Shown here: in pieces, positions 27,772 to 37,279 of the stretch
Layout: each line of letters begins with the position of its first letter
Numbering within the stretch: the stretch's first letter is position 1
Source: an uncultured Erythrobacter sp.
GTDB lineage: Bacteria > Pseudomonadota > Alphaproteobacteria > Sphingomonadales > Sphingomonadaceae
Direction of reading: 5' to 3'
Assembly: GCA_947493165.1 (NCBI GenBank)
Contig: CANLPY010000001.1
Coordinates: 2,096,566 to 2,160,565, forward strand
DNA: 64,000 bases
Notes under the pieces: model-generated
Seen by the model: the letters and a program-made list of their open reading frames with translations, nothing else
Database searches by the model: none
What the model was told of the DNA's origin: nothing
Made by a program: the position numbers and the translations under genes

Positions 27772-27829
27772 CTTGCATAGGATGGGTACAGCGATTGCTT
27801 AATAAGAGCAGAGCGTTAAGCCATTAGAA

Positions 27830-28534
27830 ATGAGCACTCTTCAAAAAACTGACCGACCGAAAGCGGTCGTATTGCTGTCTGGCGGCCTAGATTCAATGGT
27901 CACCGCGGCGATCGCGAAAGAGCAGGGGTTTGATGTTCACGCATTGACCATCAATTATGGGCAACGCCATGTGCGCGAGCTAAAATCTGCACGTGCGATT
28001 GCAGCCAAGTTATGCTTGGAAAGGCAAGTTGAGTTATCGCTTGATCTGCGTGCCTTTGGAGGTTCGGCACTTACTGCAGATATTGAAGTCCCCAAGGAAG
28101 GTGTCGGTGCTGATATTCCGGTCACTTATGTACCAGCGCGCAACTTAGTATTTTTGTCACTTACAGTTGCATTCGCGGAATCTGCAGGTGCCAGTGATGT
28201 CTTCATTGGCGTCAATGCGCTGGACTATTCGGGATATCCCGATTGCCGGCCAGAGTTTATCTCCAGCTTTGCGGAGACTGCGCGACTAGGGAGCAAAGCC
28301 GGCGTCGAAGGCGACGCCTTTACAATTCATGCACCGCTTCAGCAAATGACAAAATCGGATATTGTAAAGGAATGCGCCCGTTTAGCGTTAGACCCATCAT
28401 GGAGCTGGTCATGCTACGATCCCGCCGTGAATGGCGAGGCTTGCGGGCGCTGCGATTCATGCAGATTGAGGCGCAAAGGCTTCGATGATGCAGGCCTGCA
28501 AGATCGCACGAGCTATGCCAAACTTTCAATTTAG
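27830..28534 (+). CDS. queC: 7-cyano-7-deazaguanine synthase
   Basis: 234-residue PP-loop ATPase making preQ0 for queuosine. The ATP pyrophosphatase motif SGGLDSM is near residue 19, and the zinc site CYDPAVNGEACGRCDSC is near the C-terminus (4 Cys). Length is normal. queD/queE are not adjacent here. A hairpin lies 10 bp after the stop. Confidence 0.96.
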   Translation: MSTLQKTDRPKAVVLLSGGLDSMVTAAIAKEQGFDVHALTINYGQRHVRELKSARAIAAKLCLERQVELSLDLRAFGGSALTADIEVPKEGVGADIPVTYVPARNLVFLSLTVAFAESAGASDVFIGVNALDYSGYPDCRPEFISSFAETARLGSKAGVEGDAFTIHAPLQQMTKSDIVKECARLALDPSWSWSCYDPAVNGEACGRCDSCRLRRKGFDDAGLQDRTSYAKLSI

Positions 28535-29172
28535 TTGATTGACTTCGGATATGCGTGGCGAGCGATAAAGGACTCGCATCCGAATGGTGTTCTAGGGACA
28601 GGCGATCAATAGCACTGAGCAGCGGTCAAGAATTTGACCCTCCGTGTCGAGCGCGCTTTTATAGCCCATCTCAGAGCCCCTGTTTTTTACAATCTTGCCC
28701 TCTGAGGTACGCAGCTGGCCGACGCACTCTCATCTATTTCGGCATGCGTGTCCTCTTTCAAATCTAATTACCGGTTGCAATGAGCCCGCTCAATGCAAGA
28801 CCTTGCCGCGCTGCTCGAGTGTGGGCACCGTAGAACATCAAGCCTGAACCACAGCATCATTGCTGATTGGCACCCGCAATAGCATAGGGCCAATTTCCCG
28901 TTAGTTATATAGATTGGACTGCGAAGTGCATCGACTCTGATGAAGCCTGTCTCATTGCGCAAGGTCACAAACAAGTGAAAGTGCAACTCGTGATGGTCGG
29001 CTGCATGGTTGAATCATCTTGCGAGCAATTAGAGTTTGCGGCCTTCATGAGTGCAGCCCTGACCTGATCAATGCTTTATTGTACAACCAGCCTGGCGCTG
29101 AACTTACAAACACAAAAAAGGGGCTGGATCGCTCCAGCCCCTTTCTAGATTTTCAAGCAGTCGAATATGCTC
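28535..29172. other. 638-bp stretch without a recognised gene
   Basis: Short frames exist on both strands (up to about 72 codons), but none shows a ribosome site or familiar motif. Structure seen: a long imperfect hairpin at 28544-28584 (TTCGGAT/ATCCGAA outside, GCGAG/CTCGC inside, 7-base bulge), and at the far end the intrinsic terminator of the OmpA gene. It may hold gene remnants or an unrecognised RNA. Confidence 0.5.
29115..29144 (-). terminator. Intrinsic terminator of the OmpA-family gene
   Basis: Perfect 12-bp stem AAAGGGGCTGGA (29117-29128) with TCCAGCCCCTTT (29133-29144), loop TCGC. On the minus strand it is followed by a run of Ts, 29 bp after the OmpA stop. Confidence 0.92.
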
Positions 29173-30294
29173 TTACATACCTGAACCAGGTCCGTAAGTA
29201 ACTTCAACGCGGCGGTTCTGGAGTTCGCGAACACCGTCCGCCGTTGGAACGCGTGGTTGCGTTTCACCGAACGCTTCGCCAGTGATCCGGCCTTCCGGAA
29301 CACCCCGACCAGCAAGATATGACCGTACAGACGCGTTACGACGCTCTGAAAGCCCGCGATTGTATGTCACATTGCCCGAACGGTCAGCGTGACCGGCGAG
29401 CATTACGCTAGCCATTCCACAATCAGCATACGCGGTGACTGCGTTATCCAGGATTGTCGCCGCCTCAGGTGTAATTGCCGATTCATCCCAATCGAAAAAT
29501 ACGATGTAAGGACCAGTATTACAAGCCGGCGCCGGTGGAGGCGGCGGTGGAGGTGGAGGAGGCGGAGGCGGTGGCGGTGGCGGTGGCGGAGGCGGTGGCG
29601 GTGGTGGTGCCACATCGCCGCCAAAGTTATAAATCACCGAACCTAGCAGCGAGTGCGTGCTCACGTCTGTTTCAAAGTCGTTTCCGAGCGTATCGACGAT
29701 GTTCACGTCGACAGCGTTGAAGTAACGGTACTTGATGCCGACATCCCAGCGATCATTCAATGGCGCACGAAGACCAGCAAGAGCTTGCCATGCAAGGCCT
29801 GTATCTGAGTCGTCAAAAGCACCTGGGCCGAATGATGCGATAGTCGCATCAAGATCGACACGTGCTACGCCGACGCCCGCGCCGACGAATGCCTGAAGGC
29901 CGTCGTCATCACCAAAATCCAACATGCCGTTAAGCATAAAGCTAAGTGCGTTGACTTCACCAGATGCTGGGAAGATGCCATTGGCGGTTACAACAGATGT
30001 CTGGGCTTGGACCGGTGTGCCGATCGTAGATAGATCTTCAAGATCAGCCTTACGATAGCTAGCTTCAGCTTCCAAACGGAAGACACCGAAATCATAACCA
30101 ACAGCAGCACCGAAGTCGTATCCGGTATCATAACCGGTTTGGACAGCTTCTTCATTTCCATCGACGTCGAAGCCAATATCTTCGACGAGCATGACTCCAC
30201 CATCGCCCTGGATGTACCATTGGCCCTCACGAGCCATTGCAGGCGCAGTAAGCGCCGTTGAAGCCATCGCCATTCCTATGACGAGATTGCGCAT
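29173..30294 (-). CDS. OmpA-family outer-membrane protein with polyproline linker
   Basis: 373 residues. A signal peptide (about 1-20, ending AMA) precedes an eight-strand-type beta-barrel domain (about 25-225), a linker of about 25 consecutive prolines, and a C-terminal OmpA peptidoglycan-binding domain (YIVFFDWDESAITPEA, LAGHADRSGNVTYNRGLSERRNASV). Anchors the outer membrane to peptidoglycan. It lies just downstream of the GTA cluster on the same strand, with a 182-bp gap containing a possible promoter and its own terminator, so it is probably an independent host gene. Confidence 0.95.
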   Translation of the reverse strand: MRNLVIGMAMASTALTAPAMAREGQWYIQGDGGVMLVEDIGFDVDGNEEAVQTGYDTGYDFGAAVGYDFGVFRLEAEASYRKADLEDLSTIGTPVQAQTSVVTANGIFPASGEVNALSFMLNGMLDFGDDDGLQAFVGAGVGVARVDLDATIASFGPGAFDDSDTGLAWQALAGLRAPLNDRWDVGIKYRYFNAVDVNIVDTLGNDFETDVSTHSLLGSVIYNFGGDVAPPPPPPPPPPPPPPPPPPPPPPPPPAPACNTGPYIVFFDWDESAITPEAATILDNAVTAYADCGMASVMLAGHADRSGNVTYNRGLSERRNASVRSYLAGRGVPEGRITGEAFGETQPRVPTADGVRELQNRRVEVTYGPGSGM

Positions 30295-30476
30295 TCCAAT
30301 AATCCCCTTTACTTAGCGTTCTTGGAGCCAGTGGGGTCTCTAACTTTTCCCCCTCGCCGTTGCAAGCAGTCAATCATTGGGAACTGTTGCAATAAAGTCG
30401 CTATTGGGGGAGCCTGTCGTAAAAAAGGCAAGTCTCGTCATGTCGCTTTGTCTGGCGATGTGAGTTGGGCCTCAAG

Positions 30477-30947
30477 CTATGCTTCTGTATCGATCAATCC
30501 GAATGAGCGAAGGTTCTGAATAATCTCGTCAATTGCGTTACGGGCCTCCACATCGATAACACTTCCTCCTTGCGGGCTCGAAAGTGTATTGGGTGAAACC
30601 CAACCATTGAGAAACTGCAAAAAGACGCCAGCGCCTTGATCGAATATAAGTGCTCCATTGGTAGGAGAGATGAAGTGCCAAGAGCCGCCGATCCAAGCAG
30701 CGAGCTTATCACTTTCATCGGTCCATTCCGCAGTACCGGAGGTTACGCGAAATATTTCCCCTTCTGCCGGTGCTGGTGGAGGCGCGGACTGGGATGCAGT
30801 CACAGTTCGCGCCAATGTCGCATCAATCAAAGATAAGGCTTCGTTGACGAAGAACTCTTTTTGCGATTGCCCGCTAAATAATAGGGGCAATGCAAAATTT
30901 GTCGTCGTAGAGGGAAAGGCAAAAGGTTCGCTCATTGTCTGCTCCAA
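30477..30947 (-). CDS. DUF2793 domain protein at the end of the GTA cluster
   Basis: 156 residues. The opening MEQTMSEPFAFPSTTTNFAL leads into LPLLFSGQSQKEFFVNEALSLID, a signature of DUF2793, and later WIGGSWHFISPTNGALIFDQ. DUF2793 proteins are found at the tail end of phage and GTA clusters and are thought to be fibre or receptor-related; that role is inference. It follows gp15 by 9 bp. ATG 30935 (MSEPFAF) is an alternative start. Confidence 0.8.
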   Translation of the reverse strand: MEQTMSEPFAFPSTTTNFALPLLFSGQSQKEFFVNEALSLIDATLARTVTASQSAPPPAPAEGEIFRVTSGTAEWTDESDKLAAWIGGSWHFISPTNGALIFDQGAGVFLQFLNGWVSPNTLSSPQGGSVIDVEARNAIDEIIQNLRSFGLIDTEA

Positions 30948-30956
30948 AAATCTGAT

Positions 30957-33128
30957 TTATGACAGGTAAGCCAATAGGGTTGCCGGAGAGGTCGAGAACG
31001 TCCCTTGTTGTTTGACCCACAAATTGTTTGGTCCGTGGGTACTCACGAGATCGTCAAGCTCTGTTCGCGGAATTGATAATTCTGGCAGACTAGCAACCCA
31101 AGTTGCGATCGCGTCGCTTGTCGGCCCGAAACCCACGATATACGACTCGACGTCTTCGACGAGCGAGGTTTCGATCTCGTCTTCCCATAGCCATTGACCG
31201 CGCCCACGTCTCGTCCATGCGAACGCTACATCTCCGGTCGCATTTGAATTTTGTCTTGGATGCACTGGGGCAAGAGGCCGCCTAGACAAGCCGGGGTTCT
31301 CAAGCCGAGCGCTGACGGGGTTGGTGTCACCAAGGCCAATCGCGGCCAGCTTAGTAGCTGAGTGCGAAACCACCACTGATGGATCGAGTAAAAACAGCTT
31401 ATCGTCGATGAAGGTTAATGGTGTGCCGGCTGCGTGTCCCAAAATTGACGCATTTTCTGTTCCACCCCTTCCACGCAAAAGGCCAGATAGCTCCCATTGA
31501 GTTTCGCTGATTGGTTTAGCTCTTGCGAACTGCAGAACTTCTGCACCGATCCTAAGGCGATTCACCCCTTGGGCTAAACCAGCAATCGTAGTCTCCTCTA
31601 TGTTCGTTTCCGGAACTGATAAAACGATTGTCATTGTAGATGACGCTTCGAAATGAGTGCCCGAAGATGCTCCAAGATCATTGATGAGAATTCCGCTCAG
31701 GGCAGAGGTCTTGTCGCTTGACCCAAGCGACACCAAACCGTCCGCCTGTTCGACATACAGAGCAGCTCCGCGCCAACCAGAAGAACTTGAGGAGGTCGCG
31801 GCGAACATAAGCGGCCTTGCGGGCTCGCTACCGTTCTCTGCTGGCAACTCAAATGCATTAAGTACGGTAGGCCCAGCAATTGCATCCACTGGAGTATTCG
31901 CTGACCCTGGGTCGCTCGGAAGCCCATTCGAAATTTCGGGCGCCATTCGCGTCAATCGAAGTTCGACTCCTTTGTCCAACCATTCCCAGCTAGCAACTAT
32001 CCAAAATCCGCTTTGGCGAGGTACACGCACGACGCTTCCCGGTTTGATAGCCGGGTCAAGTTCGGCAAGCAGCCAAAGAGTTTGCTCTCCCTGCCAGCGA
32101 ACGCGCTGCGCAATCCTGTTAGCAAGAAAGCGAGCACCATTAGCATTCATTGTTGCTGGCAAATCAATCATTACCTCTTTGCCGCTCGATCTAAGGCCAA
32201 TGGCGCGTTGCACACCAGGTTGATAGTCGCGGGCCTCATCGTAGTAGCGCACGGACTGCGGTTCACGATTAGTTTGAGCACTGCGATTGCGATATTTGCC
32301 GGTCTCAGAAGGGTCCTTTAGTCTATCGGTGAGTTCCGGAACGCTTGAGCCTTCGATCTCAATCGTGTCTAACTGTAAACCCGTATTGGCAGTCACACAT
32401 GCCAAGGGAAGCACTCTGTCGATCACTGACAGCGTGCCAGATAAAGGTCCGCCTTGGTCTGCAAATCCATCAATATGCTTCAAAGGGTTTCTTGCGCCCG
32501 AGTTGGACGCTGACGGGGCAATATCACTTAGCGAAACAGAAGAAGGCTGGTTTCCAAGAACCTCAAAAGTCATAGCTGGTATGCGATTGCCAAACTCTGC
32601 TAGCTGCAAATCTTCAAAGACCACATAGGCACAATCTCTGAACGCCGTTGCGGTGCTGCCAACGGCTGCGGCAATAAGTGGGTCTGCTTGCTCATCGCCT
32701 TGCCCTCTGTAAACGCGGACATTGCCTTCTACCTTTAGGTCGCCAGCGCCGCCTCGCAATAGTTCTCCATCTGCCCAAATTCTGCCAACAGATGAGATGG
32801 GTTCGCTGCTGAGAGCAACGGCAAAAGATGAGGAATAGCTGTAAGTCTTGGTGGATGGTCGCCCTTTTCCACCACTAGTCTTTTCGGTTGATTCGATCAG
32901 GTCAGTGGACCAAATGATGGTTCCAGGTACGCGCATGTGGCCGAATATTCTTGAAATTGGTTGGCCATAGCTCGAAGTCGAAACCGCTAACTCTTGCAAT
33001 CTTGGCCCTTCGCGAGTGCCTGGACCAAAAATCGTTTGGTCAATTTGTTGACCAATGAGCGAGCCAATCGCACCGCCGATAGGGCCACCGACAGCTGAGC
33101 CCACTGCAGTGAGGATGATCGTAGCCAT
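30957..33128 (-). CDS. GTA tail tip/host-specificity protein (gp15-like, short form)
   Basis: 723 residues. The N-terminus (MATIILTAVGSAVGGPIGGAIGS, a glycine-rich hydrophobic stretch, then GPRLQELAVSTSSYGQPISRIFG) matches the start of Rhodobacter GTA gp15 and other tail-tip J-like proteins. The Rhodobacter protein is about 1,300 residues with a TIM-barrel-like domain after this region; that domain appears absent here, which accounts for most of the shortfall. Forms the tail tip with gp13 and gp14. Confidence 0.88.
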   Translation of the reverse strand: MATIILTAVGSAVGGPIGGAIGSLIGQQIDQTIFGPGTREGPRLQELAVSTSSYGQPISRIFGHMRVPGTIIWSTDLIESTEKTSGGKGRPSTKTYSYSSSFAVALSSEPISSVGRIWADGELLRGGAGDLKVEGNVRVYRGQGDEQADPLIAAAVGSTATAFRDCAYVVFEDLQLAEFGNRIPAMTFEVLGNQPSSVSLSDIAPSASNSGARNPLKHIDGFADQGGPLSGTLSVIDRVLPLACVTANTGLQLDTIEIEGSSVPELTDRLKDPSETGKYRNRSAQTNREPQSVRYYDEARDYQPGVQRAIGLRSSGKEVMIDLPATMNANGARFLANRIAQRVRWQGEQTLWLLAELDPAIKPGSVVRVPRQSGFWIVASWEWLDKGVELRLTRMAPEISNGLPSDPGSANTPVDAIAGPTVLNAFELPAENGSEPARPLMFAATSSSSSGWRGAALYVEQADGLVSLGSSDKTSALSGILINDLGASSGTHFEASSTMTIVLSVPETNIEETTIAGLAQGVNRLRIGAEVLQFARAKPISETQWELSGLLRGRGGTENASILGHAAGTPLTFIDDKLFLLDPSVVVSHSATKLAAIGLGDTNPVSARLENPGLSRRPLAPVHPRQNSNATGDVAFAWTRRGRGQWLWEDEIETSLVEDVESYIVGFGPTSDAIATWVASLPELSIPRTELDDLVSTHGPNNLWVKQQGTFSTSPATLLAYLS

Positions 33129-33133
33129 GCAGG

Positions 33134-33556
33134 TTATTCCTCTAAGTCATTGAGTAGGCGCCAGTGGCGCACAATATTATTGTTTGTCGCAGCCCGTTCA
33201 CAAACCACTTTTCTCAGCCCAGCATGCGCATGAATGAATTCCATGTGCTCTGAAGCGATCATGAGGTGACATTGTCCGGCCGACGGCGCTGATAAGACGA
33301 TGTCGCCTGGCCACGGATGGCCTGACGCGGGCAGCAGCCCCGAGCGCTCAGCGCATGATAGCCACCGTGCAAAATTGAGATTTCTTAGTCGATATCCGCG
33401 CGGTAAAATCGGACGAATACCGATTGCGCGAAGACTCACATCGACTAACCCAACACAATCCAGTCCGGTTTGCGGATCTCTACCATGCAAACGGAAAGGC
33501 ACGCCCAAAAAGGATTTTGCAGCTTCAACGAGCTGTTCACCAATTATAGAGTTCAC
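33134..33556 (-). CDS. GTA NlpC/P60-family cell-wall peptidase (gp14)
   Basis: 140 residues. The catalytic Cys lies in TGLDCVGL (near residue 34) and the His in the CHLMIASEHMEFIHAHAG region, the NlpC/P60 arrangement. Probably opens the peptidoglycan for DNA entry. Start overlaps the gp13 stop by 4 bases (ATGA); gp15 follows after 5 bp. Confidence 0.9.
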   Translation of the reverse strand: MNSIIGEQLVEAAKSFLGVPFRLHGRDPQTGLDCVGLVDVSLRAIGIRPILPRGYRLRNLNFARWLSCAERSGLLPASGHPWPGDIVLSAPSAGQCHLMIASEHMEFIHAHAGLRKVVCERAATNNNIVRHWRLLNDLEE

Positions 33557-34362
33557 GAGCGTCCGTATCGCGCCAGAAGGTCATTGCCAGGCAAGAAAGG
33601 CTCTCCCCTAAAATTATGAGAATTGCCAAATCTCCCTGCACACGTCGTGATGGTATGATCGCAGCCTTGCCGAAGCTCTGCTCGCGTCCCGATTTTGACA
33701 CCATCTGACAAAGGCCGATTGAGGACAAAGCCATCCTCACTGGTCGTGACAATTCGAAACGAAAGACCAGTTTGCGGCCCACTCAAGAAGCGAACCTTAC
33801 CGTCTGCAAAGAGTGACTGATCCAGATCAGCGAATTTTACGCTGTTAGTATCTAGATTGAGCGATACGACAGGATGCACTTGTGTGAATGAAGCTGCCGA
33901 AAGACCGCAACCAACACCGCAAAACTCTGCTCTGCACGTAGGGCTTGTACGAGGGACTAGGTCCTGTTCGAGCTCGGCCTTCACAGACCGAAGTTCGGCA
34001 ACAAAACCGCTTTCATTGTTTTCGATCCTGCCAAGTGTTCCTTGGAATACACAAGTGTGGGTCCGACCGATCCAATCGACCGCGCCAATCTCGATAGCTG
34101 CGGCGTCGTACAGGCCTGCGGCAAGTGCATCTTCCCGAATGGCTTCATGGCTTAGTGCGCCTTCTACTTCGGCATCATCATCAGCGATTTCGATCGTTCG
34201 CCGGATCGCTGCAGGCACCATGCCGGGAGCCGCATAATGGTTTATGCCGGAAAAATAGAGATCGCAGTCGTGGCTGGTGAAGCCAAGCGTCGTACCGTCA
34301 CTGCGGAAGACTCGCCAGTATGTCGCCACGGTATCGAGTTCACGGTCAAAGTAGACGCGCAT
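33553..34362 (-). CDS. GTA baseplate hub protein, DUF2163 (gp13)
   Basis: 269 residues. N-terminal RVFRSDGTTLGFTSHDCDLYFSG is the DUF2163/TIGR02218 signature, and the C-terminal region is cysteine-rich (CRAEFCGVGCG and GCDHTITTCAGRFGNSHNFRGEPFLPG). In Rhodobacter GTA the homologue is a hub protein holding an iron-sulphur cluster; the cysteines here are compatible. Its ATG shares one base with the gp12 stop (TGATG). Confidence 0.9.
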   Translation of the reverse strand: MRVYFDRELDTVATYWRVFRSDGTTLGFTSHDCDLYFSGINHYAAPGMVPAAIRRTIEIADDDAEVEGALSHEAIREDALAAGLYDAAAIEIGAVDWIGRTHTCVFQGTLGRIENNESGFVAELRSVKAELEQDLVPRTSPTCRAEFCGVGCGLSAASFTQVHPVVSLNLDTNSVKFADLDQSLFADGKVRFLSGPQTGLSFRIVTTSEDGFVLNRPLSDGVKIGTRAELRQGCDHTITTCAGRFGNSHNFRGEPFLPGNDLLARYGRS

Positions 34363-36686
34363 CAGGATATCTCGCGGACTTCAACAACAGGTATACTAGG
34401 TGCTTCACCTGCTTGGAAATTCAAACCTGACACATCGATCCTATCGTTTGCAAAACGCACGGGGACGTCGAATAGGAATCCAGCCCTTACTTCTGCACCA
34501 GCTGGCGCAGCCTCGTTCAGGATTAATTTGCCTCGTTCTCCTAGGGACCAATCGTTTGTTTCAAGACCGCCCACACTCACTTTGATCGTTTCCAAACGCG
34601 GTCTGGAAATCAATCTCTCTTGCTGGTCCGGACTGGTCCCATATCTCTTCAAAAGTTGGTATTCAGACTTCGATCCATCGCCGAGGCCGAGCAATTGGTC
34701 TGAGAAACTAGGAGACCCAGTCATTCCATTGGAACTAAAGTCATATGGATCGGTCAATCGAAAACCCCTCGCAGCACCGCGCCTGGCCCTGAAGAATTCG
34801 ATCAGTGTGGTAAGCTCACTTTCTGAACGGATGCCAGGTCCGATATCAAAGTTGAGGCGTGCATCGCTCCACAAAGAGTTGCGGCGTTCATGCCCGGAAG
34901 CCGTTACTGTGACCGACGTAGAAAATTCGGGCGCAACTGCTGTGTCGTTGCCAAGGGGGAGCGGAAATAGGACGTCATCGAAGGCTTGCATGGGATCTTC
35001 TCCGAAGTTGAGCAGGCGGGTGTATCCATCTCGAGCAACCTGCGGCAAAGCCCAGACAAACCGCCGTTCAATCCCGCGTTCGCGCGCTTCATCGAGGCCT
35101 GTATCAATGAGCTGCCATAGAGCTTCAGCGTCAGGAGGGCTGAGGACAAACCCAGACAAGTAGTCTTGCTTAGTAATAGGGTAGCCAAGCCACGAGTTCA
35201 CGAAGTCATAGGCCTGGCGCCGGGGACCCTGGGCATTGGCAGTCAACCAATCGTAATCCTCCAGCTGCAGGCGATCAAATGCGGGTAGGGCCCATCCGAC
35301 TGGTAGATTGGCCCGATACATTTCGGGTGTTTCAGGGTTCAAAATCGTCGGCGTAAACGCCAGTAGGAGTATTTCGGCATGACCATTTGTGGCATCGCGC
35401 ACTGCTTGCCCAAGCGATTGTGTGGATTGAGCCAACAAAGCGCCTGCTTGATCAAGGAGCGTAGTCTGGGCGATGCTCATGGATGCTTTAACATCGTTGA
35501 TTATTGGTGGTGATCCACCAAAAGCGGTAACGGCTGCGTTATCGTAGAGGCATATCTCGTTATCAGGGGTTACCCACCACCATGGCTCACCGATCTGAAA
35601 ACGTACAGGCAGCTGCTCGCCTTCCAAGAGCTCAGTGAATTTGGTCGCGCTGGTTTGCAGCCAAGCCATCGCATCGGCATTGGCAGGCGAAAGCAGTGTA
35701 GAAGGCGGAACCCACCCGGTCAGTGCTTGTGCACCGCTCGCAGTTCTTTGCTTCCAATCTTCAGGGCAATAGGCGTCAAACAGCTCATAGGAAATCGAAG
35801 CGATCGCCTCTAGTTCGTTTGCTTTGCAAGCTGCGAAAAAGTTCTGATGCCACGTCTCGGCAGGTGTACAGAGCACTCCGCTCTCGACGACGTTTAGTTC
35901 GCCTCCACCAACTTGTTCAAGCCGCATGAAGTGGCTCATCCCAACATAGTGAAGGACCTGCTCTCTATAGCCCAAGCCAACAATACTTCTAAGCAATCTT
36001 GCTGGTGTCTGATTATATGCATCGTCATATGCCGTTGCCATGCGCTCTTCATGCGGGGGCATCAGGATATCACCAATTTGAAGCATCGCATGCTTGCCGT
36101 CGGAGACTATGTTTGAGACGATCACATGCCCGTTTAGTCGCGACGCTAGCGGAGTTTGGCTTTGGGGCGAAAAGTTTGGCGCGACTACCGATATAAACAA
36201 TCTGTCGATATCGGAAGGATAGACGAGCTCGCCCGGCAATTCCCAACCGCTTTCCAGATTGGAAAAGGGTAAGGTGATCGTCGCATCGGTCGGTGAGCCG
36301 ATCGCGTAATTCCAAAGGCGTACATACCATGTGCGACGTTGGCCGCTCGCATCACGCCCCTCAATCGTTAGCGTCGGACCGCTGGCCTGATCCAGTGTCG
36401 CAACCCCTTGGGATTGCCAACGAAACGAAAGGCTCGTGTGGGAATAGTCACGACTAGCTTCGTAGGCGAGTAACGGATGGTCGAGCGTATCGACACTATC
36501 CCAGATCAGTCCGACCAGCTCTCCTTCGTGATGCAATTCCACATCGACGCGAAAGGCATCTGGAGCGGTTGTGACAATTGAACCCATCGCAGGACGTGGA
36601 AAGTCAATTGTCCAAAAGCGCGGATCGAACCGCTGAATGTGGCTCGATTCTTGGCCGCGACGCTCGCGGGCCAACCAAAATGACAT
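34362..36686 (-). CDS. GTA distal tail protein with large N-terminal extension (gp12-like, DUF2460 at C-terminus)
   Basis: 774 residues against about 210 for Rhodobacter gp12. Residues about 572-772 form the DUF2460/TIGR02217 domain (VLFPLPLGNDTAVAPEFSTS, GFRLTDPYDF). Residues 1-210 look like beta-rich tail structural sequence, and about 215-560 look like a TIM-barrel-like domain, with FQIGEPWWWV at 364-372 recalling a glycoside-hydrolase active-site strand. Sphingomonad GTAs carry this long form, and I recall database names of the non-contractile tail sheath type. Enzymatic activity is unproven. Confidence 0.85.
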   Translation of the reverse strand: MSFWLARERRGQESSHIQRFDPRFWTIDFPRPAMGSIVTTAPDAFRVDVELHHEGELVGLIWDSVDTLDHPLLAYEASRDYSHTSLSFRWQSQGVATLDQASGPTLTIEGRDASGQRRTWYVRLWNYAIGSPTDATITLPFSNLESGWELPGELVYPSDIDRLFISVVAPNFSPQSQTPLASRLNGHVIVSNIVSDGKHAMLQIGDILMPPHEERMATAYDDAYNQTPARLLRSIVGLGYREQVLHYVGMSHFMRLEQVGGGELNVVESGVLCTPAETWHQNFFAACKANELEAIASISYELFDAYCPEDWKQRTASGAQALTGWVPPSTLLSPANADAMAWLQTSATKFTELLEGEQLPVRFQIGEPWWWVTPDNEICLYDNAAVTAFGGSPPIINDVKASMSIAQTTLLDQAGALLAQSTQSLGQAVRDATNGHAEILLLAFTPTILNPETPEMYRANLPVGWALPAFDRLQLEDYDWLTANAQGPRRQAYDFVNSWLGYPITKQDYLSGFVLSPPDAEALWQLIDTGLDEARERGIERRFVWALPQVARDGYTRLLNFGEDPMQAFDDVLFPLPLGNDTAVAPEFSTSVTVTASGHERRNSLWSDARLNFDIGPGIRSESELTTLIEFFRARRGAARGFRLTDPYDFSSNGMTGSPSFSDQLLGLGDGSKSEYQLLKRYGTSPDQQERLISRPRLETIKVSVGGLETNDWSLGERGKLILNEAAPAGAEVRAGFLFDVPVRFANDRIDVSGLNFQAGEAPSIPVVEVREIS

Positions 36687-36703
36687 GATGCAGTGCTCCG
36701 CTT

Positions 36704-37279
36704 TTAGGCGCTTTGAAGTGCGCGGCGTACAGCGCTTGCGACTTGCCTTGACGACCGACGCATAGCTGTTGGCGCAGTTTGTCCTTGCGGCGCTGCTACC
36801 TGGATCGCGACCCTGACGTCACGGCCAGAAGACGCTAGGCTAGCGTTGGGCTCAACACGGCCCGAGCTGGTTGGCACAAACACTTCTGGTCCGCGCTCAC
36901 CAACTAGATAACTCGCGCCAGGGCTCACGGGTCCGCCGGTTGCGCGCCCTGGCAAGCCGAGCAGTGCGCCAAGTGACTGCCCCAATGCATCTCCGAAACC
37001 CGACGAACTGGAGCCACCGAAAAGGGAGCCAATCCCAGCAGTGATCGCATAACTTGCGATCTGTTCCAGCGCGGCAAAAGCGGTCTTTTTGAGGTCATCG
37101 AACCCAAGGCTGCCACTGCGCAACGCGGAGAGCAGTCCACGTTCTAGGACACTACCGGCCTTCTCAAAGCCATCCAACAAAGACGTATCCAGCGCTGATC
37201 GCATGACCTCCAAATCGGTGGCAAAACCATCAGTTGTAGCGCGTACGTCAATTGTCAGCTCTTCGATATTATCGTCCAT
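36704..37279 (-). CDS. GTA tape measure protein (gp11)
   Basis: 191 residues. Alanine/glycine-rich helical N-terminus, hydrophobic middle (YAITAGIGSLFGG), then GRATGGPVSPGASYLVGERGPEVFVP, the typical C-terminal motif of short phage tape measure proteins. The short length implies a short tail, as in Rhodobacter GTA. Start overlaps gp10.1 by 11 bp. Confidence 0.9.
   Translation of the reverse strand: MDDNIEELTIDVRATTDGFATDLEVMRSALDTSLLDGFEKAGSVLERGLLSALRSGSLGFDDLKKTAFAALEQIASYAITAGIGSLFGGSSSSGFGDALGQSLGALLGLPGRATGGPVSPGASYLVGERGPEVFVPTSSGRVEPNASLASSGRDVRVAIQVAAPQGQTAPTAMRRSSRQVASAVRRALQSA

Noticed and set aside
34237-35163. 308-codon frame antisense to the GTA distal tail gene
   Set aside because: Ser/Arg-rich shadow of a well-supported gene, no start signal.
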